In this document: piece by piece, positions 13,201-22,834 of the stretch
Layout of the letters: each line of letters starts with the position of its first letter
Numbering within the stretch: position 1 is the first letter of the stretch
Assembly: GCA_902984215.1 (NCBI GenBank)
Contig: CADWAF010004899.1
Location: 1-23,814 of the forward strand
Length of the DNA stretch: 23,814 nucleotides
Direction of reading: 5' to 3'
Origin: Willaertia magna
Taxonomy: Eukaryota > Heterolobosea > Eutetramitea > Acrasida > Naegleriidae
Program-made: the position numbers and the translations under genes
The notes under the pieces: model-generated
Database searches by the model: none
The model's input: only the letters and a program-made list of their open reading frames with translations
What the model was told of the DNA's origin: nothing

Positions 13201-16200
13201 TTCAGCACTTAGTCCATATTTTGCAAGGTCCTTTTTGTTGAATTGAAGAGAAACTGCTAAAACACCAACATTTGTAATTTTGAATGACTTCTTTTTTGTT
13301 ACTCCCTTAATTGTTGTACCAAAATCACAGAAAAATCTCTGCAAAACGATATTAGGTTCATTAATCTTCAAAGAAGCTCCTAAAAGCGACCTAGCGCCAC
13401 TTCTTGAAGGTGCCTTTGACCTAATTGGGTTATTAACTAAGTATTTACAAAAATGCAATCTTTCAATTTCTTTTTGTAGTTCTGTTTGAACTAATAAAAC
13501 ATTCTTTAAGCTTGACCTTAATAAGTTAGCATCACTATGTCCCATCTTCCTTATAGCCTCTCTTATTACACTGTAACCTCTTAATACATTTCTTTGGGCT
13601 ATATCCATATAGGAATCATAATCCTCTAACTTTTCAAGCTCCAATCCATTTTCATTTGAAGATCGAGAAGAAATATATAGTAAAGGATAAACAGAAAGTG
13701 CTCTGACAGTAATTACCACTGGTTCGAATAGAGCAACTGTCAACGTGAATTGTTCATTTATAATTTCAGGTAAACCAGGTATCAATTTGATGGTAATCTT
13801 TTGTTTTTCTCCAGGTTTTATCCTTCCATTAAGAGGTAAAACTTCAATACATTCACGTCTTTTTAAAGTAGTAAAGTCAAATTCATAATCTATTCCAACC
13901 TTTCCAGTGTTTGTTATTAAAATATCTTTCTCAGATATGCTAAAGTAAGGTATAATACCATAGTCCAGTTCTTGGTTATCTACTGTAAACTTGACTGTTG
14001 AGGATTCGCCTTTTAGTGTGACTTGATATTCAGGACCTCCCTCAACTTGACATATTGCTAATGCATTATGTACTCCCGATTTGTGTGGATTATATATAAA
14101 TTTAATATCCACTTTTTCTCCAGGTATTATGTAGCCATTCATTGGCAAAATATCAAATATCTGAGATATTGGATAATCTGAAAATTCCTCAACCTCAAAT
14201 AACCAAGAGAAGTGAGCCTCAATCTTTCCTTTGTTCTCTATAGTTATGGCTCTACTTTTCTCAGCATCGCTTATTACTGTTCCAAAATCAAGAGTATTGG
14301 AACCCAGTACCAAATTAGGGAAATTAATTGAACCATATAAATCAATCACATCTTTTCTAGGATGACCAATGTATGTTAAAATCATTTTTGATTTAATTTC
14401 ACATGATTGTTTATCACCCTTAAATGATGGATCAAAATATACTATTAACTCTTTTGACTCATTAGCTTGAAGCGTGTGTTCATAAAATTCAAGACTGAAT
14501 GGAGAATTCACTTTGACAGCAAAGGAAAGGGCAAGAGGAGAAACATTGGTCACGGTTATAGATTGGTTATAGAGAGAAGTTACGTCATTCCTACTGTACA
14601 TATGATTAAAACTAAGTGAATTAGATGAGAATTTAAGTAATGGGTTTGAGATCACTGATTTAAGTGTTGTATTGGCAATCTCTTTTTCAACCTTAGCCAA
14701 TAATTTACAGGTCCATTCCTCTTGTACTGTATTCTCTGTGTCACTAAATCCTTCAATTGTAAACACTTGCAAGGTTTTTGGTGGTATAGTTACTTTGTCT
14801 GGAATAATTTTGAATACAGGGGTCTTGTCTTTCTTCTCAAAAGTCCATACAACCTTTTGAGATTTTCTTCCTTTATTCTCCAAGGATATTTGCCTTTGAA
14901 AGATTGTGCTTGTGAATTGATCCCCAAAGTCAATTAACTCTATTGACTCCCCTGTGGGTATTACGGTGTTTCCTTTTCCTGAAGCAATTAACTTCACAGG
15001 TAATTTATCACCATATTGTACATCAAATATTACCTCATCTACGAATCTGATAGTATCATCTAAAGTTGCCTGAACTTCAAATTGAATTTCAGAGTTTGGA
15101 GGAATAATGCCCTGAGTTTCTTTGGCTTGAAAAATAGACTTCTTTTGAAACTGTGCTACAAATTTTGCTGGAATAGGAGAACTATTAGTAAGTACAATAG
15201 TTCTATCATGTGGTGTCAACACTGCCACTTTTCCCCAATCTATAGAATTCTCAGTTATATTTACACTAGGTCCAATGGAATTTGCGTTTATAATCACTTT
15301 GAATGGAGGTTTCTCGCTACCTAATATTTTAATTAAAATTGGAAACTCAATTGCCCCTAAATCCTTAGGTGACAATGTAAATTGTATTTTATGAGTGCTT
15401 CTATTCGAAATAATACCAAGAGGAGCATCAACTATACAATCATATTTTGCTTTTTCCTCTTCACTTGGAAGAATAACTTCATATTTAGCTGGTAATACAG
15501 TACTATTTACTAACTCTAACACCTTAGTATATTCAAAGCCAATATAACAGTCATCAAATTGTATTTGAGTTTTGGAAACTGATATATTTGGAGCTATACA
15601 AGTAGCCACTATAGGCACAGAATAAATATTTTCTCCAACTCCTTCAACATCTACAACTAAATTTGCACGGTATTGCTTTAAAGTATTGGATAAAAACTCA
15701 ATTTTAATTTGTTTTTTCGTTTGTGGTAATATTGTTCCTGAAGAGGGTATAATATCAAATTGTCTTTGTAGCATAGTACCATCCTCTGGAACTCTTAGCT
15801 TAAATTTCATTGGTATTTCACAAGTATTGTGAAGCTGTACATATTTGACATTAAGGAAACCAAATGGTACTGTTCCAAAATTAACTTCATCAATATCAAA
15901 ATTAAATGTTGGTCCAACTATTTGACCAGTAAAATGTAAACGTAAATCTTCTTTTCTTCCCTCGACTCTAAAATAAATATCTTCATCAAATGTTCCAATT
16001 ACATCAGAGCTAAATAAAATTTTAATTAATTGTGACTCACTGGCAGGTATTATTCCTTTTTGAGGAGCAAAAGTAAACTTTGGACCGAATAAAGAAGAAA
16101 GTTTAACTAATTCAAAAACAGCATCTATGTTACCCTTATTATCCAACCTTACTTCGTACTCGTGAATAGAATTAATGAAAATTTCTCCTATATCCAATTC

Positions 16201-17491
16201 AGAATAAGAAAAGGAAACATTTGGTCCTCTTCCTTTTCCTGTTAATCTTAAAGGAAGTCTTGTTTCACGTCCAGTAACATCACAAAAAGCAATCATCTCA
16301 TAATCTATCTCCATTGTTGGATGAAACTCTACAGTAATTTCCATTTCTGAATTTGGCCAAATGTCACCACTAATTGGAGATATTGTAAACTCTTCATCAC
16401 TAAATAATAACTCATTGTTTTCAATTTCTCTCTTTGTTAATCTGTATTGTCTTGATCCTTCTTCATATTCTTGGGAAAGTTGATTTGTAAGTCTGGATCT
16501 GTGTAAAATTTCATCCTCAATTGTTGGAAACTTTTTCCAGTAAAAATTAACTCTTATATTACTTGAATTAATTAATTTCATTATTTTTCTAGTTGTACAT
16601 GTCATATATGTTGTAGGTAAATTCATTGAAGAACTCTCTAATTTTACGTTAATGTTTTTTCCTTTTCCTTCCAGTCTTATTGTCTTATTATTCATATTAT
16701 CAAAACACAAATGAAGGTGTCCAGTATAAACTTGCGTACTCTCTGGATTAAAAGTTAAAGAAATTTGAAATCCCTCTCCAACACCTAATTCGGGTACTTC
16801 CTTAGGTGAAACTCCAAAAGGATCATCTGCAATTAAAGTAAACGAGTTTGATTTTGTTTGTCCTATATTTCTTATATAAATTTCTTTGCTTGTTTCGTGT
16901 TTAACAGGTGCTTCTTCAAATATCACTTTATCGGGAATGTCCAATTGGGCTTTAAAATTCAAGAATATAATTTCAAATTATTAAATAATATAACATACCT
17001 CTTAACCCAATTGCGATTATCGGAATAGAAAATTCTTCGGTTTCTGTTTTTACAATTAAATCACATGTATAATCAATTTTTTCTTCTGGAGAGAATATGA
17101 TTTGATAGGAAACATCCAAACCAGGAGCAATGTTAGAGTTTAAATTTTTTTTAGTGGGGATAACTTTGAAAAACCTAGATTTTGGAGAGTAAACATTAAG
17201 CCTTCTTGCAACAACATCATTATTTCTTATTGAAACAATACTTTGATACGTTTGGAAAGGTTCAAAATCCTTAAATATAATCTCTGAAGGAAAGGCTTGA
17301 AATTTATGTTTTTCCCTCAAAATACCTTCTGGAATAGAAGTGTTCTGTCCTAACGTTGGTAAATTAGTTCGAACAGTACTAAAACTATTTTTTAAGTGAT
17401 GATGAAAATTCATCTCAACATTAGGAATGATCATGTTTACCGAGGTAAACGGAGGTGGAGATACATTCCCTATAGACTGTCGTTTATTCAT
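4240..17491 (-). CDS. HYDIN: HYDIN, central-apparatus protein of motile cilia (join of 17491..16999 and 16949..4240; about 4,400 aa)
   Basis: HYDIN forms part of the C2 projection of the axonemal central pair and is needed for normal ciliary beating. The protein is a chain of ASH/MSP-type beta-sandwich repeats with recurring motifs such as 'DFG..', 'NxGxxxxxF' and 'P..G.I.PG'. It is interrupted by an adenylate-kinase-like domain at about residues 1690-1970 and by charged, Lys/Glu-rich linkers at about 1830-1920 and 3010-3080. Landmarks known from animal HYDIN occur in the same order: PSEIIF near residue 68, EEYDLLSEEEK after the kinase-like domain, the DPEPEHEIL segment, and a C-terminal KPQGP followed by WLFYLLGK. 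The length is somewhat below the roughly 5,100 of human HYDIN but both ends are present. I start it at the ATG at 17491 because the frame further upstream has only a TTG. Confidence 0.95.
11540..12370 (-). other. Adenylate-kinase-like domain within HYDIN
   Basis: The segment opens with a hydrophobic strand (KFIFVVYG) and a P-loop-like GPPLSYKT at 12322-12345 (residues about 1700-1707). A KYGVIFDDIL strand resembling Walker B follows, then LLILLDCNE. This matches the HYDIN adenylate-kinase-like insertion (Hydin_ADK). The last loop Gly before Lys is Tyr here, where GxxxxGK[ST] is expected, so catalysis is doubtful. A charged coiled-coil and Lys-rich linker follow. Confidence 0.8.
16950..16998 (-). 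other. 49-nt GT-AG intron in HYDIN
   Basis: Read on the minus strand it begins GTATGT, is A/T-rich and ends TTTTAAAG. It contains an in-frame stop relative to exon 1. Removing it fuses two halves of a continuous HYDIN N-terminal sequence. The donor matches the GTATGT of the second G-alpha intron in this window. Confidence 0.88.
16999..17491 (-). CDS. HYDIN: HYDIN exon 1 (N-terminal 164 codons plus one base)
   Basis: This exon starts at MNKRQSIGN and carries the first ASH-like domain from about residue 67. It includes the PSEIIF motif and an APG...FSPEEKIDY stretch typical of the HYDIN N-terminus. The frame continues directly into exon 2: the last base, G, joins CC of exon 2 to give an Ala codon, so the protein reads IGLR-A-QLDIPDKV. 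Without this exon the gene would lack a start and half a domain. The ATG sits in an A-rich context (AAAAATAATG). Confidence 0.9.
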
Positions 17492-17920
17492 TATTTTTAT
17501 AACTTTTTTTCTGTAAAATCTTCTCTTGGCGCTAAAGCAAAAATTTGTAAATAACAAAAAATTGAGAGGAAGACTATGGCAAGCCTGTCTTTAAGCTTCT
17601 CTTAAGCAACGTCCCAAACAAACAACTAATTTTTATTTTCAATAACAAAATAAGACGAAAGAAATTCTTTTTGTTAAAATAATGTACTGTCACCTTTAAG
17701 CGAACTATACATAAAATCCGTAGTTAGGAACAGCTACTTCCCTTTTTCACTTGGACCTGTCACTGCCTTTCATTTTCTGACCAAAAAAATAGAAACGCTG
17801 CAACTTTCACGTTAGATAACGTCTTTTGCCATCAGCTCCAAAATCAATTCAAAATCTTGACAAAACCTAGAAAAAAGGTCTAAACAACAAAACTAATTTA
17901 CATCTAAATAACTAAAAACA
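17492..17920. promoter_or_regulatory. Divergent promoter region between HYDIN and the G-alpha gene
   Basis: These 429 nt separate two start codons that point away from each other, so both promoters and 5' leaders should lie here. The region is less AT-extreme than most gaps in the window. It has a small inverted repeat, CGTTA-GA-TAACG, at 17810-17821. I looked for an RFX-type X-box, expected for ciliary genes in many lineages, and saw no convincing match. No coding exon is evident. Confidence 0.5.
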
Positions 17921-19166
17921 ATGGGTAATAAAGGTCCTTTCAAATCATCTGATGACGATGATGAGCCAGTAACACCAAAGAAGGAATTAAAGCCAGTAAC
18001 ACCAAAGAAATTATTATTGATAGGAGCTGGTGACTCTGGTAAAAGTAAGTAAAGTCACTATCAATTAACAAAATAACCATCAATTCTATCAATCTATCTC
18101 AAATTACAATTTCTTTAACACAAATTTGTTATTTACTGTTCAACTTTAAAATAGGTACTATATTCAGACAATTAAGAAGACTTTTTGGTGGTGTAAATGA
18201 AATACCAGCAAAAGAAAGAGCTAAAGCAACAGAATTTATTATTGAAAATATTATTAGAAATATGATTTGTTTATGTCGTGCACTAAGAACCGAAACATTA
18301 GAAAATGGTGAACATTACTCAAAAGAAAAATTACAAAATCCAAATTTAGATCCAATAATTACAAGTTATTTAGAATTTAGTGACGAAAGTATTTTAAATG
18401 CTGGACAAACTTGGAGAGAAAATCCAGAAATGGGAAATAATTTTATTGAATTATGGAAGGAACCATCTATAAAATATTGTTTTGATAGTTATAGAACTCA
18501 ATATCAAGTAGAAGAGTCAGCTCCATATTATTTTAATGATTTAGAAAGAATTAATAAATCTGATTATTTACCACTAGAAGAAGATATTTTAAGAACTAGA
18601 ATTAAAACTACAGGTATTATTGAACAAGAATTTGTTTATAATAATCAACCATTTACTTTAATTGATGTTGGTGGTCAACGTAATGAAAGAAGAAAATGGT
18701 TACATCAATTCCAAAATGTTGATGCAATTTTATACGTTTGTAGTTTAAGTGAATTTGACCAAAGTTGCTACGAAGGTATGTTTTTTTACTTTTTAATAAT
18801 TTATTTAACAATTTATTATCAGATAATACAACTAATAGAATGAAAGAATCATTAGAATTATTTTCAAATTATATTGCTTCTAAACATTTTGAAGGTGTTG
18901 CTGTTTATTTACTTTTTAACAAACAAGATATATTTGAAAATAAAATTAAAAAGGGTAGATCATTAAAAAATACATTCCCAGACTATGATGGAGATGCCAG
19001 CGATTTTGAAAAATCAAAACACTATGTTGAAAATTTATATAAAGAAAAAGATACTTTAGCTAGAGTTAGACAAACTTTATATATGGTTGCTTTAGATAAG
19101 GAGAATTTGAAACAGAATATTGAAAACATTGTAAACGATATCATTACATTAAATGTAGAAATTTAA
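17921..19166 (+). CDS. Heterotrimeric G-protein alpha subunit (join 17921..18044, 18155..18775, 18823..19166; 362 aa)
   Basis: This is a membrane-signalling GTPase of the G-alpha family. The spliced protein has all five G-box regions: P-loop GAGDSGKST (35-43), switch I RTRIKTTGI with catalytic Arg190 and Thr193, switch II DVGGQRNERRKW with catalytic Gln216, NKQD (281-284), and a weakened G5 box. The alpha-helical domain fills about 60-180. Family features such as NRMKESLELF confirm exon 3. Departures from canon: P-loop Asp for the usual Glu; no Cys at position 3 and Pro at 6, which is poor for lipidation; an acidic, PVTPKK-repeated N-terminus in place of the alphaN helix; TCAT replaced by MVAL; and a C-terminus ending IITLNVEI, about five residues short of the receptor-contacting tail. 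GTP hydrolysis looks feasible, while coupling to receptor and beta-gamma is uncertain. Confidence 0.93.
17966..18009 (+). repeat. 27-nt tandem duplication coding PVTPKK repeats
   Basis: CCAGTAACACCAAAGAA occurs at 17966-17982 and again at 17993-18009, period 27 nt, giving two PVTPKK motifs at residues 16-21 and 25-30 just before the P-loop of the G-alpha protein. The near-identity at the DNA level suggests a recent local duplication. Confidence 0.8.
18045..18154 (+). other. Intron 1 of the G-alpha gene (110 nt)
   Basis: It begins GTAAGT and ends AAAATAG. It interrupts the P-loop Ser codon: A from exon 1 plus GT from exon 2 gives Ser42, restoring GAGDSGKST. In-frame stops inside the intron make splicing obligatory. 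Confidence 0.93.
18776..18822 (+). other. Intron 2 of the G-alpha gene (47 nt)
   Basis: It begins GTATGT and ends TTATCAG. Splicing joins G to AT, giving Asp249 and the sequence YED-NTTNRMKESLELF, which matches the conserved region after switch II in G-alpha proteins. The next exon keeps frame through NKQD to the stop at 19164-19166. Confidence 0.93.
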
Positions 19167-19292
19167 AATCAATTTTGTAAATAAAATTATATCATGTTAT
19201 TTATAATTTTTTATTCTTTGTGGAAACCGTGCATCTTCAATTAATAAATTAAATTGTAAGCGATTATTTTATTAATTTTTAATTTAAAAAAA
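19167..19292. promoter_or_regulatory. Intergenic region between G-alpha and SF3B2
   Basis: This AT-rich gap is only 126 nt between a stop and the next ATG on the same strand, so it should contain both the G-alpha 3' end and the SF3B2 promoter. It ends in the usual A-run before ATG. No other feature is visible. Confidence 0.4.
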
Positions 19293-21167
19293 ATGCAAAA
19301 AGTGGAAGATGGGACAGTTTCATCTACCAACAACGATAAGGAGATTAAGTTAAAGGAGAAGTTAAATCCACAATCTGGTTTTGAAGGATCTCTATCGGAA
19401 TCTAAACCAAATAATAATAAAGAAAAAAGAAAACGTAAAAAGAGAAAAAAGAAAAAGACAGTTTTACCATCAGCTTTACAATTAAATAGAAATGATAATA
19501 ATGAAAATATAAATTTTAATAATGTAGAATATTATAATCCAATTGAAGAATTAGAACAAATTTTACCTGAACAAGAAGTAGCAGATGAATTTAAAAGAAT
19601 TTTTGAACGTTTTGGAAATTTCCAAGAAGCTTTACAAAAACAAGAAAAAGAAAATAAAAAAGAAGATAACAAAGAAGAACAAGAAGAACATGTTCATGAC
19701 GAAAAAAAAGAAACAAAAGATTTATTTGAATTAAGTGATGACGAAGTTGAAAGAGAAATTAAAAAACAAAAGAATTTTGAAGAAGAAGCAGATAATGAAG
19801 AAGGAAATGAATTTGATCCATCTTCTTTAATTGCAAATAAAAAAGGAAAGAAAAAGAATAAATTAAAGAAGAAAAAGAAGAGAAAATATCAATTAACAAT
19901 TTCACAACTTAAACAATTAGTAAATAGACCAGATGTAGTTGAAATACATGATGTTACAGCTAATGATCCTAGATTATTAGTTTATTTAAAGGCTTATAAG
20001 AATACTGTACCAGTTCCTGTACATTGGTCTCAGAAACGTAAATATTTACAAGGAAAAAGAGGTTATGTTAAACCTCCATTTAAGTTACCTGATTATATTG
20101 CTAAGACTGGTATTCAGAAGATGAGAGAGGCTTATGAAGAGAAGGAAAGTGAGAAAACGATGAAACAAAAGATGAGAGAAAGGGTTAGACCAAAGATTGG
20201 TAAGATGGATATTGATTATCAAGTGTTATATGATTGTTTCTTTAAATATCAAACAAAACCTGATAATTTAACAATTCATGGAGATTTATATTATGAAGGT
20301 AAAGAATTTGAACAAAGAAGAAAGTTTTCAACAAAATATAAACCTGGTAAACCTTTATCGGAACGTTTACGTTTAGCCTTAGGTATGCCTTTGAATGCAC
20401 CTCCACCATGGTTGATTAAGATGCAAGAACATGGTCCTCCACCTTCTTATCCTAACTTACGTATCCCTGGTTTGAACGCTCCTATACCTGAAGGAGCTAG
20501 TTATGGTTATCATCCTGGTGGTTGGGGTAGATTACCTGTAGATCATTTAAATAGACCTTTGTATAATAGGTTCTTTGGAAGTAATGCAAAGGATATAGAT
20601 GAAGAGAAAAGAAAGGATGATTTAAGAGCTAAAAACGTAAGGCTATGGGGAGAAGAAATGATAATTGAGGAAGAAGAAGAAGAAGAAAAACCAGAAGAAG
20701 AGAAAGAAGAGGAAGAAGATTCTACTGAAGAAGAGGATGAAGAACATGTAAATAAGAATACAATAATTAATAGTGAAGATTTGGAAGATGCAAACATCAT
20801 TTCCGTTACAGGTTTAATGACCCCAAAGCCTTCCGATCTAACTTCAAAACCAACAAGTGGTAGTACATCCTCTCCCGTTCCACTAAGACCAGAAAATGTA
20901 AATTTAAGAAAGAGTACAGAACCTAAAGTACTGTATAGAGTTTTAGAAGAAGAGAAACGACAAATAGGAGCTAATGAACTAATGGGATCTAATTATCAAT
21001 ATAAAATTTCTTCTTCTTCCAGTAATAATAATAACAATGCTTCATCTTCCGATATATTAATGAAAAATCCAACTAGTAAGAAACAACAACAACAACAACA
21101 AGAAAAGGATGATAAAAAAAGAAAACGTAAAGATCAAAAAGATAAACAAAAGAAATTTAAATTTTAA
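19293..21167 (+). CDS. SF3B2: Splicing factor 3B subunit 2 (SAP145/Cus1), 624 aa
   Basis: This is a subunit of SF3b in the U2 snRNP, involved in branch-site recognition in the nucleus. After a Lys/Arg-rich N-terminus (about 41-56 and 183-198, likely nuclear-targeting) comes the conserved DUF382 domain at about 205-325, including DVTANDPRLLVYLKAYKN and VPVHWSQKRKYLQGKRG. The PSP domain at about 340-395 carries GKPLSERLRLALGM and APPPWLIKMQEHGPPPSYP. It is followed by the family's IPEGASYGYHPGGWG segment and RPLYNRFFG. The C-terminal third is low complexity: poly-Glu (about 455-480), Ser/Asn, and six Gln before a basic end. The gene is intronless. The ATG follows an A-run. Confidence 0.96.
   Translation: MQKVEDGTVSSTNNDKEIKLKEKLNPQSGFEGSLSESKPNNNKEKRKRKKRKKKKTVLPSALQLNRNDNNENINFNNVEYYNPIEELEQILPEQEVADEFKRIFERFGNFQEALQKQEKENKKEDNKEEQEEHVHDEKKETKDLFELSDDEVEREIKKQKNFEEEADNEEGNEFDPSSLIANKKGKKKNKLKKKKKRKYQLTISQLKQLVNRPDVVEIHDVTANDPRLLVYLKAYKNTVPVPVHWSQKRKYLQGKRGYVKPPFKLPDYIAKTGIQKMREAYEEKESEKTMKQKMRERVRPKIGKMDIDYQVLYDCFFKYQTKPDNLTIHGDLYYEGKEFEQRRKFSTKYKPGKPLSERLRLALGMPLNAPPPWLIKMQEHGPPPSYPNLRIPGLNAPIPEGASYGYHPGGWGRLPVDHLNRPLYNRFFGSNAKDIDEEKRKDDLRAKNVRLWGEEMIIEEEEEEEKPEEEKEEEEDSTEEEDEEHVNKNTIINSEDLEDANIISVTGLMTPKPSDLTSKPTSGSTSSPVPLRPENVNLRKSTEPKVLYRVLEEEKRQIGANELMGSNYQYKISSSSSNNNNNASSSDILMKNPTSKKQQQQQQEKDDKKRKRKDQKDKQKKFKF
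20668..20745 (+). repeat. GAA/GAG-rich tract coding poly-Glu in SF3B2
   Basis: Purine triplets, mostly GAA, encode an acidic stretch in the SF3B2 C-terminal region. A second tract, six CAA codons at 21084-21101, encodes poly-Gln near the end of the same protein. The antisense frame here is only a Ser-rich shadow. Confidence 0.6.
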
Positions 21168-21219
21168 ATATAACTTTAAATATTAATTTTAAAAATATTT
21201 GTAAATTATTAAAAATAAA

Positions 21220-21573
21220 TTATTTGTTTAACATTTGTGGTGGTTCATTCAATCCCATCTTTTTTAATTTATCAACAATTTCATTTACAGATTTACTTGT
21301 TTCATTTGAAATATTTAATCTCTTTTCAATTAATGACATTTGTTGTTTTAAATCATTTGTTGTTGATTGAATATTATTTTCTATAATATCGGAAGTTGTT
21401 GTAATCATTGGTTCATATTTTATTGTCATATGTTTTATACTTTTTGTAATATAATCATCTTGTTTTGATCCTTCAATTAATAAATTACATAATTTTATAG
21501 TTTCATCAACTAATTTATTTGATCTTCCATTTAAATCATTTCTAATCCCACCAGTAATTTCTGCAAATGACAT
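21220..21573 (-). CDS. Small predicted helical/coiled-coil protein, 117 aa, unknown function
   Basis: A complete frame runs from an ATG preceded by a long A-run (minus strand) to TAA. The protein starts MSFAEITGGIRNDLNG and ends MGLNEPPQMLNK. It is polar, rich in Ile, Asn, Lys and Thr, with spaced hydrophobics suggesting helices or coiled coil at about 30-105; no signal peptide or membrane segment is seen. Size and character recall small coiled-coil subunits such as those of BLOC-1/BORC complexes, but I see no diagnostic motif, so this is a guess. It converges on SF3B2 with 52 nt between stops and diverges from the F-box/LRR gene with about 100 nt between starts. The strong start context and lack of an overlapping gene support it being real. 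Confidence 0.7.
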   Translation of the reverse strand: MSFAEITGGIRNDLNGRSNKLVDETIKLCNLLIEGSKQDDYITKSIKHMTIKYEPMITTTSDIIENNIQSTTNDLKQQMSLIEKRLNISNETSKSVNEIVDKLKKMGLNEPPQMLNK

Positions 21574-21676
21574 TTTTTTTTATTTTTTTTGTAAATTAAT
21601 TTTGTAAAAATAATTAAAAAATAATTTAAATTAAAAAAAACTAGTCAATAATTAGCTGAGCTATCTGTCCTTAGGA
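21574..21676. promoter_or_regulatory. Divergent promoter region between the small helical protein and the F-box/LRR gene
   Basis: This 103-nt, very AT-rich segment lies between two start codons that point away from each other, with T/A homopolymers on the side of the minus-strand gene. It must serve both promoters if both genes are expressed. No specific motif is recognised. Confidence 0.4.
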
Positions 21677-22777
21677 ATGACGACAATTAAAAAGAGAAAA
21701 ATAGATTATTATTCTTCTTTGTGGAATGAAGATATTTTATATGAAATTGTTAAATTTATTTTAAATATTAAAGATTTTATTCATTTAGCTGAAACTTGTA
21801 GAAATATTTATAATTGTTTATTAAATAATGAAATTATTTTAAATTTAAGGTTTAAAAATTATAAATTTAATAATTTACCAAAAAATATTCCAAATTATTT
21901 ATTAACTAATTTAAAATATTTAAATTTTAGTAAAGAATATTTATCAAAAGAACAATTACAATTATTTACAAAAATTGAATATTTAACATTACCTGAAGAA
22001 TATGAAATTGATAATTTATTTTTTGACAACTTTACAAAATTAAAAAAATTAAATATTAGTAATTCTTATAGTGAAGAATTCAATTTTGAATCTTTAAAAA
22101 ATAATTTACAAGATTTAAATATTAGTGAAACGTTGGTAAAAGATGAGCAGATAAAATGTTTACAAAATTTAACAAAATTAAATATTAACTATTGTAAAAA
22201 TATTACAGGTGATTGTTTACAAAATTTTACAAAATTAAAAAAACTAAAAGCTAAAAATAATAAAAATATTTCAAAAGAACATTTAAATAGCTTACAAAAT
22301 TTAGAATATTTAAATTTATCTCAAAAATGCAAATCTGAATATAATTTTTTAATTAAAGAAAAATTATTAAAAACTTTAAAATTAAAAAATGTACAAATTT
22401 ATAATCCAGAATATTTTGAAAATTTAATTTATTTAAAAAACCTAAATTTAGAAGGTGCAATATTTGACGTTACAAAATTAAAATTACCAAATAATAATTT
22501 GAAAATTTTAAAAATATCAAAAACTGAAATATTAGATGAGCATTTACAACATTTAGAAAAATTAAATACTTTACAAATTAGGTATTGTAATAAATTAAGT
22601 GGTTCTTTTTTACAAAATATGAAAAATTTAAAAACCTTAATTGCTTATAAATCTTCTATTAAAAGTGAAGGATTATATTTTTGTAAAAATTTACAAAATT
22701 TAGATATTGAAAAGTGTAAAAATATAAAAGGCAATGCACTATTAAATTTAAATAATTTAATTTATTTAATTACAAAT

Positions 22778-22792
22778 AAAAATATAAAAAAT
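22778..22792. repeat. Target-site duplication, left copy
   Basis: AAAAATATAAAAAAT, identical to 23396-23410. The match extends to 19 bp with one mismatch. It flanks the retrotransposon fragment and lies inside the LRR coding sequence. Confidence 0.85.
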
Positions 22793-22811
22793 TTAACTGT
22801 TTTATTATTAA

Positions 22812-22825
22812 ATCCCCATGGGGAT
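22812..22825 (-). repeat. 14-bp perfect palindrome in the element's 3' region
   Basis: ATCCCCATGGGGAT is self-complementary and lies 9 nt downstream of the remnant's stop codon on the element strand. In RNA it could fold as a 5-bp stem with a four-base loop. Hairpins near LINE 3' ends can be recognised by the element's reverse transcriptase; that role is inferred here. Confidence 0.6.
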
Positions 22826-22834
22826 GTTTTAAGA

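Noticed and set aside
16950..16962. HYDIN start at 16962
   Set aside because: The codon there is TTG and lies inside the intron; the conserved N-terminus continues into the upstream exon.
17492..17557. Longer HYDIN N-terminus starting at 17557
   Set aside because: The codon at 17557 is TTG; the first ATG in this frame is at 17491, in a typical A-rich context.
17492..17920. RFX X-box for ciliary regulation of HYDIN
   Set aside because: I could not find a convincing match to the paired half-sites by eye, and use of RFX in this lineage is not established.
18765..18822. Separate small gene overlapping the end of G-alpha exon 2
   Set aside because: The frame opens through intron 2; spliced, it is G-alpha exon 3 with NRMKESLELF and NKQD.
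20543..20800. Ser-rich minus-strand ORF opposite SF3B2
   Set aside because: It is the antisense reading of the GAA-rich poly-Glu tract.
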